Positions 36,711 through 45,923 of a stretch of 64,000 nt of DNA are shown here, piece after piece (the first letter of the stretch is position 1; every line of letters begins with the position of its first letter). The position numbers were made by a program, and so were the translations under genes. A model generated the notes under the pieces. The model was given only the letters and a program-made list of their open reading frames with translations, made no database searches and was not told where the DNA came from. This DNA is from a bacterium (GTDB lineage Bacteria > Desulfobacterota > JAPLJL01), in the NCBI GenBank assembly GCA_028713675.1, contig JAQTNV010000003.1, forward strand, positions 1 to 64,000, given 5' to 3'.

Positions 36711-37748
36711 ATGCGTTGCCCGAAATTGTCAGATCTTCCTCCGCTTTCCTCGGGAGAAACCGGATGGCCCTGGGACGAGGAATGCGAACAATTGCCCGGG
36801 ACCATGCCGGGCGGAAAATCCTGGCCCCGGATCGGGATTGTCACCCCCAGCTATAACCAGGGCAGGTTCATCGAAGAGACAATTCGTTCGGTATTGCTCC
36901 AGGGGTACCCGTGCCTGGATTACGTGATCATGGACGGAGGCAGTTCCGACCAAAGCGTGGAAATAATCAAAAAGTACGAGCCCTGGCTGAAATCCTGGAA
37001 AAGCGGTCCGGATCAAGGCCAAACCCACGCCATTAATGAAGGCTGGGAAAAGCTGGAGGTCGATATTCTGGCCTGGTTGAATTCCGACGATGTTTACCTG
37101 CCTGATGCCTTGAAGAAAGCCGCGCGATATTTGTCTGATAATCCGGAGGCGGTTCTGGCTTATGGCGATGCCTTATATATTGATGAAAACGGGAAAATTC
37201 TTTTGCGAGGCAACAGCAGGGATTTTGATCCGAGGGAATTGCTGCTCGGACACAAGCGCAATTACATCCCACAACCGGCGGTTTTTCTCAGGAGCGAAAT
37301 CGTAAAAAAAGTCGGTGAATTGGATGAGGCGTTTGATTTTGCCATGGACTCTGAATTTTGGCTGAGGATTGGTTTCGAACATAAAGTCAAATATCTCCGG
37401 AATGAATGGCTCGCCAAGGTGAGAAAACACCAGGAAACCAAAACGACCAGATGCGCCGGCAAGGCGGCGGAAGAATATGTGGATATCCTTAACAAATATT
37501 CGAAATATCTGACCCAGGCTGATGATCTCCCAAAATATCAGGAGGTACTCAGCGAGGCGAACTATTCCGCCGGAAATCAGTTGTGCTTGCGCGGTGAAAC
37601 CGGAAAGGGAAGAAAATATTTTGTCCAATCGCTGAAGATCCGGCCCTTAAGATTCAAGCCATTCATCGCCTGGTTTTTATCTCTCGCGGGTTCCAGGGGA
37701 TATCGGAATCTGATTGAATTTTACCGCCTGGTCAAATATCGTCGATAA
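36711..37748 (+). CDS. Family 2 glycosyltransferase with C-terminal extension
   Basis: The 345-residue protein starts with a proline-rich segment, ETGWPWDEE then TMPGGKSWP, common to a GT2 subgroup, followed by RIGIVTPSYNQGRFIEETI. The metal motif is LNSDDVYLPDA. The last 60 residues (GNQLCLRGETGKGR...) align by eye with the end of the GT2 at 38833, so the two are probably paralogues. Specificity unknown. Confidence 0.92.
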   Translation: MRCPKLSDLPPLSSGETGWPWDEECEQLPGTMPGGKSWPRIGIVTPSYNQGRFIEETIRSVLLQGYPCLDYVIMDGGSSDQSVEIIKKYEPWLKSWKSGPDQGQTHAINEGWEKLEVDILAWLNSDDVYLPDALKKAARYLSDNPEAVLAYGDALYIDENGKILLRGNSRDFDPRELLLGHKRNYIPQPAVFLRSEIVKKVGELDEAFDFAMDSEFWLRIGFEHKVKYLRNEWLAKVRKHQETKTTRCAGKAAEEYVDILNKYSKYLTQADDLPKYQEVLSEANYSAGNQLCLRGETGKGRKYFVQSLKIRPLRFKPFIAWFLSLAGSRGYRNLIEFYRLVKYRR

Positions 37749-37782
37749 AATAAAATATATGTTTTCTACCGGTCAATATTAA

Positions 37783-38730
37783 ATGAAAAGCCGCAGAAAT
37801 GAGTTGTCGATTTTTCTGTATACCGATCCCTCCCAACAGTTGTTTGCGGACCGGCTGATCCAGCCCTTGGCGGATTTGGGGGTTAAGTCTGCGCCCTTTT
37901 CCCTGCCTTCGAAAAACATGGTTTCCTGCCTGAACTGGTGGCTGAAGCTGGCGCGATCCGAGAACAAAATCATCCACTATATCTGGGGACTTCATCATCC
38001 CCTGGCGTATATCCTTCCCAAACTGGCCGGGAAGAAAGTGATCGTTCATTGGATCGGTACCGATGTGTTAGGGCTTCCTCAATTTCCGCGCAGAGGGATA
38101 TGGTGGAAACTCGCAATCAGAATGGTGGATCTGCATCTGGCGGTTTCGGAACCCCTGGCGGGGGAATTAAAAACCCAGGGAATAAATGCCGGGGTTGTTT
38201 CGTTGATAGCCGATTTTCCCCCTCAACCGGTCGAGATCCACTGGCCCCCGGGAGATGCGATATTCGTTTATCTGCCGGAATCCAGAAAAGAATTTTTCCA
38301 TCAGGACTTAGTTTTTCAATTGGCGGAACAAATGCCGAACGTCACCTTTCTGATCACCTGTCATCGCGGTGACGGCGGATCAGCGTTGAAAAATATTAAA
38401 TATCTGGGTTTCGTCAAAGATATGGAGAAACTCTGGGAGCAGGTCAAGGTTTATCTCCGGATTGTTGATCACGATGGCCTTTCCCTTTCGGTAATTGAAG
38501 CCCTGGCCCGGGGGAAACACGTGGTCTGGTCAAACCCTTTTCCTCATTGTCATCGCGCCGGCGATGTGGAAGGGATAAAGGGAATTCTCAAAAATATATT
38601 TCAAAACGATAAACCGAATATCGAAGGAATGAAATTTGCCCAGGCGGAATACAACCCCCGTAAAATAGCGGCGGATTTTAAGAATGTTTATATGTCCCTC
38701 TCCGGAAGGAATCCGCGGATCGGGAAATGA
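37783..38730 (+). CDS. Glycosyltransferase-like protein, GT-B fold
   Basis: The 315-residue protein looks like a short GT-B enzyme: KKVIVHWIGTDVLG, DLHLAVSEPLAGELK and LSLSVIEALARGKHVVWSNP (an ExxxxG-like motif). It is shorter than usual for family 4 and lacks a typical N-terminal glycine-rich loop. It lies between two paralogous GT2 genes. Confidence 0.75.
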   Translation: MKSRRNELSIFLYTDPSQQLFADRLIQPLADLGVKSAPFSLPSKNMVSCLNWWLKLARSENKIIHYIWGLHHPLAYILPKLAGKKVIVHWIGTDVLGLPQFPRRGIWWKLAIRMVDLHLAVSEPLAGELKTQGINAGVVSLIADFPPQPVEIHWPPGDAIFVYLPESRKEFFHQDLVFQLAEQMPNVTFLITCHRGDGGSALKNIKYLGFVKDMEKLWEQVKVYLRIVDHDGLSLSVIEALARGKHVVWSNPFPHCHRAGDVEGIKGILKNIFQNDKPNIEGMKFAQAEYNPRKIAADFKNVYMSLSGRNPRIGK

Positions 38731-38832
38731 TGATTATATATTTAGTTTTTTCAGGCTTAGCATCTGACCAATGTAATCAGACGGCCTCCCGGGTATTTTC
38801 TGTCTCAAATGAGCATCGAAAGGCGGAAGTAG

Positions 38833-39882
38833 GTGGCAGGTAATCCCCCTGAAGTGACCGTTATCATTCCTGCTTTTAACAGCGGCGGAACCATCAGCAG
38901 GGCGGTCAGGAGTGTGTTGAGCCAGACATTTCAGGATTTCGAAATTATTGTTGTCGATGACGCCTCGACTGATAACACCGCCGAGATCGTGAAGAATTAT
39001 AAGGATGAAAGAATCAGATGCGTCCGGCATGCTCTGAATCTGGGGTCAGCGGCCGCCAGAAACTCCGGGGTTAATGCCGCGAGGGGAAAATATATCGCTT
39101 TTCAGGGCAGCGACGATGAATGGCTCCCGGAGAAGCTCAAAAAGCAGATGGGAGTTTTTGGGAGCGCGGCTGCCGAGGTCGGAGTTGTATATACGGATAT
39201 GTGGAGAATTACCGGGAATGAAAAAAGATATTTTCATTCGCCGAAAATAATGCCTGGCCATAAAATAATTTACGAGCGGGCCTTGGATTACGGGATTATC
39301 GATATCGGGGATGGAACCGCGTTGATCCGAAAAGAGGTGTTTGACCGGGCGGGAGGGTACGACGAAAGGCTGCGAAGGTATGTGGATTTGGAAATGTTCA
39401 TCAGGTTGTCGAAATATTTTTATTTTTATCATATCCCGGAACCGCTGATAAATTACTTCGATACGGAAAAAACTGTTTTTGCCAACCTGAAAACGCTGAT
39501 TGCCGCGAGGAAATTGATTTTAGAAAAATATTATGAGGATATTAAAAAGGATAAAAGAGTGCTGGCGAAGCATTATCTGGGTATCAGCGCGGTTTTGAGC
39601 ATGAATGAGGAGATCGAAGAGGGGAAGGATTATTTCGCCCAAGCCTCGGAATTATTCCCGGGGATGAATGGACGGGGGAAATTGCTTTCAGAATATTATT
39701 CCGGCCTGGGTACCCAGCTGTGCGCGAAAGGGGACTTTGCCCGGGGAAGAAATCATCTGGTCAAGGCGGTCAAAGCATACCCTCTGAATGCCAAATTATT
39801 ATTAATTGCTTTATTGTCATTATTCGGCCGCGATGCTTATCGAAAAGCCCGGAGAATCTACCAGAAAATGAGAAGTTCTTGA
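38833..39882 (+). CDS. Family 2 glycosyltransferase
   Basis: The 349-residue protein starts at GTG after AGGCGG. VTVIIPAFNSGGTISRAV, VVDDASTDNTAEIV and the metal motif FQGSDDEWLPEKL define the GT2 domain. The C-terminal region (GTQLCAKGDFARGRNHLV) resembles that of the GT2 at 36711 and is TPR-like. Its stop codon overlaps the next start. Confidence 0.92.
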   Translation: MAGNPPEVTVIIPAFNSGGTISRAVRSVLSQTFQDFEIIVVDDASTDNTAEIVKNYKDERIRCVRHALNLGSAAARNSGVNAARGKYIAFQGSDDEWLPEKLKKQMGVFGSAAAEVGVVYTDMWRITGNEKRYFHSPKIMPGHKIIYERALDYGIIDIGDGTALIRKEVFDRAGGYDERLRRYVDLEMFIRLSKYFYFYHIPEPLINYFDTEKTVFANLKTLIAARKLILEKYYEDIKKDKRVLAKHYLGISAVLSMNEEIEEGKDYFAQASELFPGMNGRGKLLSEYYSGLGTQLCAKGDFARGRNHLVKAVKAYPLNAKLLLIALLSLFGRDAYRKARRIYQKMRSS

Positions 39883-40847
39883 AAACCGTGATCACGGTTA
39901 TCATCCCGAACTGGAACGGGAGGGCGTATCTGCCGGATTGCCTCGGTTCCCTGAGATCCCAGGCCGGCCGGCTCCACGAGGTGATCGTGGCCGATAACGG
40001 TTCCCGGGATGGTTCCGTCGAATATTTGGAAAAAGAATTTCCCGAAGTCCGGGTTATCCGGTTTGAGGAAAACCGGGGTTTTTGCGCCGCGGTTAACGCC
40101 GGGATCCTGGCGGCGCGGGGCGATTACATCGCGTTGCTGAATAATGATACCCGGGTGGAAAAAGATTGGCTGAAAGAACTTCTCGAGGGCGCCGGAAGGC
40201 ACCCCGGCTCGAGTTTTTTCGCGAGCAAGGTTGTTTCCGACTCGCCCCCGGCCCGGATCGATTCCGCCGGGGATTATTACTCCCGGTCCGGTTTCGGGGG
40301 CCAGCGGGGCCATGGAGAACCCGAGTCGGGCCGGTACGAAGAAGAAATCGAGGTCTTCAGCCCCTGCGGCTGCGGGGCATTTTACCGGAAGGAATTATTC
40401 CGGGAAGTCGGCCTGTTTGACGAATCCCTTTTTGCTTTTTGCGAGGATGTGGACCTGGCCTTCCGGGCGAGGTGGCGGGGATTCCGGGGCACCTACCTTC
40501 CCCGCGCCCGGGTTTATCACCGGGGGAAGGGGACGCTGGCGGGAGACAACCCGCTGATATTGAAATTGATCCTGCGAAACCGCCTGGCGGTGATGCTGAA
40601 AAATTCCCCTTTCCGGGTTTTGCTGAAAAATTTCCCCCTGATCTTTTCCGCCGTCTGTTATTTTTCCCTGCGCGCCGGGTGGAAAGGCGGTTGGCAGACT
40701 CCTCTGACGGCTTATCGGGAATTGCTCAGGATGGCGCCGGAACTGTTAAAGCAGCGCAGGGATCTGATGCAGAAGGCGGAAGTAACGGGCGGCCAGATCG
40801 GGAAAATGATCGGAAGCGAACCGTTCCGTCCCATTCCCCGGAAATAA
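39879..40847 (+). CDS. Family 2 glycosyltransferase, rhamnosyltransferase-like
   Basis: The protein is about 323 residues, starting at TTG 39879 within the previous stop (TTGA) or GTG 39888. VITVIIPNWNGRAYLPDCL, VADNGSRDGS and LLNNDTRVEKDW are typical of the WbbL-like GT2 subgroup. CEDVDLAFRARWRGF is the acceptor-side motif. A C-terminal hydrophobic helix is present. From here rightward the codon use returns to the GC-rich pattern. Confidence 0.92.
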   Translation: MKTVITVIIPNWNGRAYLPDCLGSLRSQAGRLHEVIVADNGSRDGSVEYLEKEFPEVRVIRFEENRGFCAAVNAGILAARGDYIALLNNDTRVEKDWLKELLEGAGRHPGSSFFASKVVSDSPPARIDSAGDYYSRSGFGGQRGHGEPESGRYEEEIEVFSPCGCGAFYRKELFREVGLFDESLFAFCEDVDLAFRARWRGFRGTYLPRARVYHRGKGTLAGDNPLILKLILRNRLAVMLKNSPFRVLLKNFPLIFSAVCYFSLRAGWKGGWQTPLTAYRELLRMAPELLKQRRDLMQKAEVTGGQIGKMIGSEPFRPIPRK

Positions 40848-40931
40848 AGATCGGGATCACCGGAGGATGAAGAAGGTAATGAAAAAACGTAACTTTTCCG
40901 GACATATCGAAAAGCGCGGGTTTGCCAGATC

Positions 40932-42020
40932 GTGAAAATTATTTATTTTTCCAGGAACACCCGGATTGAACCGGCGAGCCGGTACCGGATTTACCAGTTT
41001 CTTCCCTCCCTGACCGCGCGGGGGATAAAAGTGGAGGTCCAGCCCCTGTTCCGGGAATTCTATTTCCGGATCCTGGGCCTGCCCCGCCCGTTAAAAATTC
41101 TTTTTCAGATTTTCTATTGCCCGTATCGCTTCGCGGTGCGGGCTTTCCGTTTGCTCCGGGCCCCCGCGGCCGACCTGGTCATTATCAAGGACCAGCTTTT
41201 CCCCTATCTTCCCTGGGGCTTGGAAAAGTTCTTCACCCCGGCGGGAAAAGCGGTCGGGATCGATCTGGACGACGCCGTGTTCCTGACCCCGGGCCAGGGC
41301 CGGAAACTGGAAAAGGTCCTGGAAGCGGCCGGGCTGGTGATCGTGGGTAATAAATATCTCTCCGAATTCGCGGCCCGGCACAACCGGAAGGTTTTCCTGG
41401 TCCCCACGGTGGTGGACACCGAAAGGATCCGGGCCCGGACCGACTGGAAGATCCGGGATCCGCGGGGGGTGGTTACGATCGGGTGGATCGGCCTGGCCTA
41501 CAACCTGCATTACCTCCAGGACCTGGAGGAAGCCCTGGCGGAACTCTCTCAAAAATTCCGGATCGCGCTCAAAGTGGTATCCTCCCGGGGAGTGAAAATG
41601 CGGGGCGTCAGCGTGGACTGCCGGAGATGGAGCCTGGCGGGGGAAGACGACGAGGTGCAGGGCTTTGACATCGGGATCATGCCGCTCCGGGATGACGAAT
41701 GGTCCCGGGGCAAGTGCGGCCTGAAACTGCTCCAGTATATGGCGGCGGGGGTGCCGGTGGTGGCCTCCCCGGTCGGGGTGAATGCGGAGATCGTGCGGGA
41801 CGGTCAGAACGGTTTTTGGGCCCGGAACCGGGCCGAGTGGGTGGAGAAATTGGCGATTCTTTGCCAGAATGAAGACATCAGGAAAGGTTTCGGAAGCCGG
41901 GGCCGGGAAACGGTGGAAAAATCCTTTTCGCTGTCCGCCTGGGCTCCGAAGCTGTACGAAATTTATCAATCTGTAGTAAATACACAGGTTCAAAGTTCAA
42001 AGTTCAAAGTTCAAGGTTAA
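40932..42020 (+). CDS. Family 4 glycosyltransferase
   Basis: The protein is 362 residues from GTG 40932. It opens with IIYFSRNTRIEPASRYRIYQ, has VGIDLDDAVFLTP in the first domain and VTIGWIGLAYNLHYLQ, IGIMPLRDDEW and KLLQYMAAGVPVVASPVG in the second. The last ten residues (VQSSKFKVQG) are encoded by a GTTCAAAGTTCAAAG word repeat that runs on past the stop, so the C-terminus looks acquired. Confidence 0.92.
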   Translation: MKIIYFSRNTRIEPASRYRIYQFLPSLTARGIKVEVQPLFREFYFRILGLPRPLKILFQIFYCPYRFAVRAFRLLRAPAADLVIIKDQLFPYLPWGLEKFFTPAGKAVGIDLDDAVFLTPGQGRKLEKVLEAAGLVIVGNKYLSEFAARHNRKVFLVPTVVDTERIRARTDWKIRDPRGVVTIGWIGLAYNLHYLQDLEEALAELSQKFRIALKVVSSRGVKMRGVSVDCRRWSLAGEDDEVQGFDIGIMPLRDDEWSRGKCGLKLLQYMAAGVPVVASPVGVNAEIVRDGQNGFWARNRAEWVEKLAILCQNEDIRKGFGSRGRETVEKSFSLSAWAPKLYEIYQSVVNTQVQSSKFKVQG

Positions 42021-42105
42021 GAGATTCGGGAGATTTGAAATCGGGATTTACCATGTTTTCACTTTTAGCCTTGAACCGTGAACCCGGCAACCTGAACAGG
42101 GTTTA
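41988..42105. repeat. GTTCAAA word repeat at a gene end
   Basis: GTTCAAA occurs in tandem at 41989-42020 inside and beyond the glycosyltransferase 3' end, followed by a related complementary-sense set (TTGAACCGTGAACC and CAACCTGAACAGG) before the next gene. Confidence 0.8.
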
Positions 42106-42108
42106 AAC

Positions 42109-43137
42109 ATGATTCTGAAAGATATCCTGATCGCCTTTTTTGTCCTGACTTTTCTGCTGGGGTTTGCTTTCAGCTATTACCTGACCCCGCGGTTCATGAC
42201 CCTGGCTTCCGACTTCGGGCTGGTGGACCGCCCGGATGGACGCCTGAAATTCCAGAAAGAGCCGGTGCCCTACCTGGGAGGACTCGCGGTGTTTTTCGCT
42301 TTCCTCCTGACCCTGGCCATTACTTACGAATTCAGCCCGGAGGTCACGGGCATCCTCCTGGCCGGGACGGTGATCGTGATCCTGGGCTTGCTGGATGATT
42401 TCGGGGCGCTCACGCCCTGGCAGAAGTTCCTGGGCCAGGTGGTGGCCACGGCGGTTCTGATCAAGTCGGGGATTTACATCAAACTGACCATCATCCCGCT
42501 TTACCTGGCCATTCCCCTGACCTTTTTCTGGATGATCGCGATCATCAACGCGGTCAACATCATCGATATCATGGACGGTCTTTCCCCGGGGACGGCCCTG
42601 ATCGCGTCCCTGACCCTGTTTGCCGTGGCGCTCCTGAACGACCGGCTTCCCGTGGCGATCATGACCCTGGCCCTGGCCGGGAGCCTGGCGGGATTTCTGC
42701 CCTATAATTTCCCGCCGGCCCGGGTTTACCTGGGAGACACCGGCAGCATGCTCCTGGGGCTGATGCTGGGTTCCCTGGGCCTGGAGGGAAGCTATACCAG
42801 CGGAAGCGTCCTGGGGGCCCTGGCCCCGCTGGTTATACTGGGCATCCCGATTTTTGATACCGCCCTGGTAATGTGGGTGAGGTGGCGGAAAGGCTTTTCC
42901 CCCTTTCTGGGGAGCCCGGACCATTACGCCCTGGTTCTGCAGAGGGCGGGTTTTTCGATTCGCAAGATTATCCTGGGGACTTACCTGGTCGGCATTATCC
43001 TGGGTATCCTGGGCCTCTTCCTGATGCGGGCGAATTTCCAGGCGGCCCTGCTGATCATCGGTTCGGTCGGGATTTTTTTCCTGGTGGTTTTTTTCCTGAT
43101 TCCGGGAATGGACCGGAAAAAGAAAAATATTGAATAA
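42109..43137 (+). CDS. WecA/MraY-like polyprenyl-phosphate sugar-phosphate transferase
   Basis: The 342-residue integral membrane protein (about ten helices) belongs to glycosyltransferase family 4 of the MraY/WecA superfamily. LGLLDDFGALTPWQKFLGQ carries the DD motif, NAVNIIDIMDGL the NxxNxxDGxDGL-like loop, and VYLGDTGSMLLGLML the catalytic region. It probably starts assembly of the surface glycan by moving a sugar phosphate to undecaprenyl phosphate. Confidence 0.94.
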   Translation: MILKDILIAFFVLTFLLGFAFSYYLTPRFMTLASDFGLVDRPDGRLKFQKEPVPYLGGLAVFFAFLLTLAITYEFSPEVTGILLAGTVIVILGLLDDFGALTPWQKFLGQVVATAVLIKSGIYIKLTIIPLYLAIPLTFFWMIAIINAVNIIDIMDGLSPGTALIASLTLFAVALLNDRLPVAIMTLALAGSLAGFLPYNFPPARVYLGDTGSMLLGLMLGSLGLEGSYTSGSVLGALAPLVILGIPIFDTALVMWVRWRKGFSPFLGSPDHYALVLQRAGFSIRKIILGTYLVGIILGILGLFLMRANFQAALLIIGSVGIFFLVVFFLIPGMDRKKKNIE

Positions 43138-43453
43138 CAGCCAATCCCCCCATCCCCCCTTTGTCAAAGGGGGGCGAGGGGGGATTTTCATGATTATCAT
43201 TCTGGGTTTTACCGAAACACCGGGGGAAAGGTTCTTTCTTTGGGTTTTAGGTAGTAGGTCGTAGATGTTAGGTTTTTGAAACCCATGACCCATGACCCAC
43301 CACCTATGACCTGGATTTGGTGAGGGGAGCGAAACCTTTCCCCAAAAAAGAAAACAACGTTAACGGAAATTATAGCTGCTGCCCCGCCGTAATGCGGCTG
43401 CAGAAAAAACAATATATTCCCAGAATGCAACACAATCTAGACGATATTAAATA
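43138..43453. repeat. Intergenic repeat cluster with inverted-repeat element B
   Basis: Three layers are visible: a CCCCCCTTTG..CAAAGGGGGG fold-back at 43143-43186; element B at about 43205-43350, with arms GGGGAAAGGTT (43223-43233) and AACCTTTCCCC (43333-43343); and inside it the words GTAGTAGGTCGTAG and ACCCATGACCCATGACC. No gene is visible. The promoter of the next gene may lie in the last 90 bp. Confidence 0.75.
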
Positions 43454-44758
43454 ATGCCTGAACGAGTCATCATCATCGGCGCGGGACTCGCGGGGCTCAG
43501 CGCCGCCCGGGAACTCGGCCCCCGCTGCGAGGTTTTCGAGCGGGAAAACGAGCCGGGCGGCCTCTGCCGCTCCCAGCGGACGGAGGGTTTCACCTTTGAT
43601 TACGGCGGTCATCTCCTTCACTTTCGGGACCGGCGTGTCCGGGAACTGGTTTTCGATCTCCTCGGACCCGACCTGATCGAGCACAAGCGCTCGGCCTGGA
43701 TCTACTCCAAAAGCACCTTTACGCCTTTTCCTTTCCAGGTGAATCTTCACGGCCTGCCATTGCCGGTGGTCTGGGAATGCCTGTGGGGATTTATAAAAGC
43801 GCAAAGGGCAAAGGGCAGAGAGCAAAGCGCAAAGAAGGAAGAAGAAAATTTTGAACAATGGATATACAAGAAATTCGGGCCGGGGATCGCCAGGCATTTT
43901 CTGATTCCGTTCAACCAGAAATTCTGGAGGGTTCCCCTCGCGGAGCTGACCCGGGAATGGGCGGAATGGTCCATTCCCCAGCCGGGGCTTCCGGATGTGG
44001 TCAGGGGGGCCCTGGGTTTCCGCCGGGAAGGGCTGGGTTACAACCCCGTTTTTTATTATCCCCGGGGCGGGGGAATCGATCACCTGGCCGTGCGGTTGGC
44101 GGAGAAGATCCCGGCGATTAATTACGGGCGGAAGCTCCTGGAGGTTGACCCGGGGAAAAAGAAAATCAGGTTGGACAACGGCGAGGAGCGGGATTACGAC
44201 CGCCTGGTTTCCACCATTCCCCTTCCGGAGCTGCTGAAAAAAGTCCGGCCGGCGGGGGAGTATTTTCCCGCCGCCGGGGGAAAGCTCGACTGCCTGGCGG
44301 TCGCGATTCTGAACCTGGGAATCAAGGGGGAATTGCCTCCCTACCACTGGATTTATTTTCCGGAGAGCGATTTCCCTTTCTACCGGATAAATATTTCCTC
44401 CAATTTTTCGCCCGGGATGGCGCCGCGGGGGTGCGGCTGCCTCTGGCTGGAAGCGACCCTCCGGGAGGGAGAGGCCTTCGACCGGGAAAAATTCTCCGAG
44501 GCTTCCATCGAGGCGCTCCTCCGGTGCGGCCTGCTCAAGTCCCGGGGCCAGGTGGTGCTGAAGCATCACCAGCGGATCGAATACGGATACGTGGTGTTCA
44601 ACCGGTACCGCCAATCGCATCTCCGGGAAATCCTGGCCGCCTTGGAAAAGCGGGGAATTTATTCCATCGGGAGATACGGGGGCTGGGATTACCTGACCAT
44701 GGAAGGGGCGATCCAGGCCGGCCGGGAAGCGGCCGGCAGGATCGGCGGCCGGGCTTAA
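43454..44758 (+). CDS. FAD-dependent amine-oxidase / UDP-galactopyranose-mutase-like protein
   Basis: The 434-residue flavoprotein has the FAD-binding motif VIIIGAGLAGLSAARELG, the GGLCRS motif and TFDYGGHLLHF, a pattern shared by protoporphyrinogen-oxidase-like enzymes and UDP-galactopyranose mutases of glycan loci. GIYSIGRYGGWDY near the C-terminus binds flavin. A mutase or sugar redox role is inferred. At residues about 115-131 (AQRAKGREQSAKKEEE) a word repeat of the GCAAAGGGCAAAG type is read in frame, apparently replacing a surface linker. Confidence 0.82.
   Translation: MPERVIIIGAGLAGLSAARELGPRCEVFERENEPGGLCRSQRTEGFTFDYGGHLLHFRDRRVRELVFDLLGPDLIEHKRSAWIYSKSTFTPFPFQVNLHGLPLPVVWECLWGFIKAQRAKGREQSAKKEEENFEQWIYKKFGPGIARHFLIPFNQKFWRVPLAELTREWAEWSIPQPGLPDVVRGALGFRREGLGYNPVFYYPRGGGIDHLAVRLAEKIPAINYGRKLLEVDPGKKKIRLDNGEERDYDRLVSTIPLPELLKKVRPAGEYFPAAGGKLDCLAVAILNLGIKGELPPYHWIYFPESDFPFYRINISSNFSPGMAPRGCGCLWLEATLREGEAFDREKFSEASIEALLRCGLLKSRGQVVLKHHQRIEYGYVVFNRYRQSHLREILAALEKRGIYSIGRYGGWDYLTMEGAIQAGREAAGRIGGRA
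43799..43841. repeat. In-frame GCAAAGGGC word repeat inside the FAD gene
   Basis: GCGCAAAGGGCAAAGGGC followed by AGAGAGCAAAGCGCAAAG matches intergenic word repeats at 59.87, 60.88 and 63.46 kb but lies inside a coding sequence and keeps the frame. Confidence 0.8.
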
Positions 44759-44759
44759 G

Positions 44760-45923
44760 ATGAAAATCCGGGCGGTTCACATCATTGCCAAATTGGAACT
44801 CGGCGGGGCCCAGGAGAACACCCTCTACACGGTGGGCCATCTCGACCCGGACCGGTTTGAACCCTGGCTGATCACCGGCGACCAGGGAATTCTCCTGCCC
44901 GAAGCCCGCCGGATCAAAAACCTGAACCTGGTCGTCGTCCCGGAACTCCGGCGGGAAATCTCGCCCGGGAGCGAGCCGATCGCCCTGGTCAAAATCGCCG
45001 CAATTCTCCGGAAGCTGCGCCGGGAAAATCCCGCGATCCTGATTCATACCCACGGGTCCAAGGCCGGGATCCTGGGCCGCTGGGCGGGATGGCTGGCCCG
45101 CATCCCGGAGCGGATTCACACCTTCCACGGGTTCGGCTTCAACGATTACCAGAATTTTTTCGTCCGGAATCTTTATATCCTGATCGAATGGCTGACCGCC
45201 CGGGTCACCACCCGGATGATTTTCGTCAGCCGGAACAATCTGGAAAAAGCCCGGCGCCTGGGGATCTTAAGGGGCGATAAAGGAATAATCATCCGGAGCG
45301 GGGTGCCGCTCGCGGGTTTCCGCGAAGCCCGGGTGGACCGGGGAGCGAAAAGGAAAGAGCTGGGATTTTCCCCGGAATCCCCCCTGGTGGGGATGGTGGC
45401 CTGTCTCAAGCCCCAGAAAGCCCCCCTGGATTTCGCCCGGGTGGCCCGGCTGGTCCGGGACAGGTTCCCGGATTGCGGGTTCATCCTGGTGGGGGACGGG
45501 GCGCTTCGGCCTCAATTGGAGAAGCTTGTGTCTGAGCTGGACCTGGGGGATTGTTTCAAAATACTCGGCTGGCGCCGGGACATGCCGGAAATCATGAAAA
45601 CCGTTGATGTCCTGGTGCTGACCTCCCTCTGGGAGGGCCTGCCCCGGGTTTTCCCGGAAGCCCTGGCGGCGGGGACGCCGGTGGTGGCGACCAGGGTGGA
45701 CGGCGCGGAGGAAATCATCGAGGAGGGAATAAACGGGTTTCTCCGGCCGCCCGGCGATATCCGGGGGCTGGCGGACCGGGTGAACTGGTGGCTGGAAGAC
45801 GCACGGAGGAGAGAAAAAATAGTCTCATCGCGTCTGGGGGAATTCGAGATCGATTTGATGGTCAGGAAACAGGAAGAAATGTACGCGGGATCGCTATCCC
45901 TTAATCGACTTGGACGTGGGTGA
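44760..45923 (+). CDS. Family 4 glycosyltransferase
   Basis: The 387-residue GT-B protein opens with [17 protein letters not shown], has [15 protein letters not shown] in the first domain and [23 protein letters not shown] and [19 protein letters not shown] in the second. It begins one base after the preceding stop, so it belongs to the same transcript as the FAD enzyme. Its last eight codons overlap, tail to tail, the end of the pilin gene on the other strand. Confidence 0.94.
   Translation: MKIRAVHIIAKLELGGAQENTLYTVGHLDPDRFEPWLITGDQGILLPEARRIKNLNLVVVPELRREISPGSEPIALVKIAAILRKLRRENPAILIHTHGSKAGILGRWAGWLARIPERIHTFHGFGFNDYQNFFVRNLYILIEWLTARVTTRMIFVSRNNLEKARRLGILRGDKGIIIRSGVPLAGFREARVDRGAKRKELGFSPESPLVGMVACLKPQKAPLDFARVARLVRDRFPDCGFILVGDGALRPQLEKLVSELDLGDCFKILGWRRDMPEIMKTVDVLVLTSLWEGLPRVFPEALAAGTPVVATRVDGAEEIIEEGINGFLRPPGDIRGLADRVNWWLEDARRREKIVSSRLGEFEIDLMVRKQEEMYAGSLSLNRLGRG

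Noticed and set aside
42103-43293. Minus-strand open frame of 396 codons over the WecA/MraY-like gene
   Set aside because: Gln/Asp/His-rich shadow of a membrane-protein gene; no domain and no ribosome binding site.
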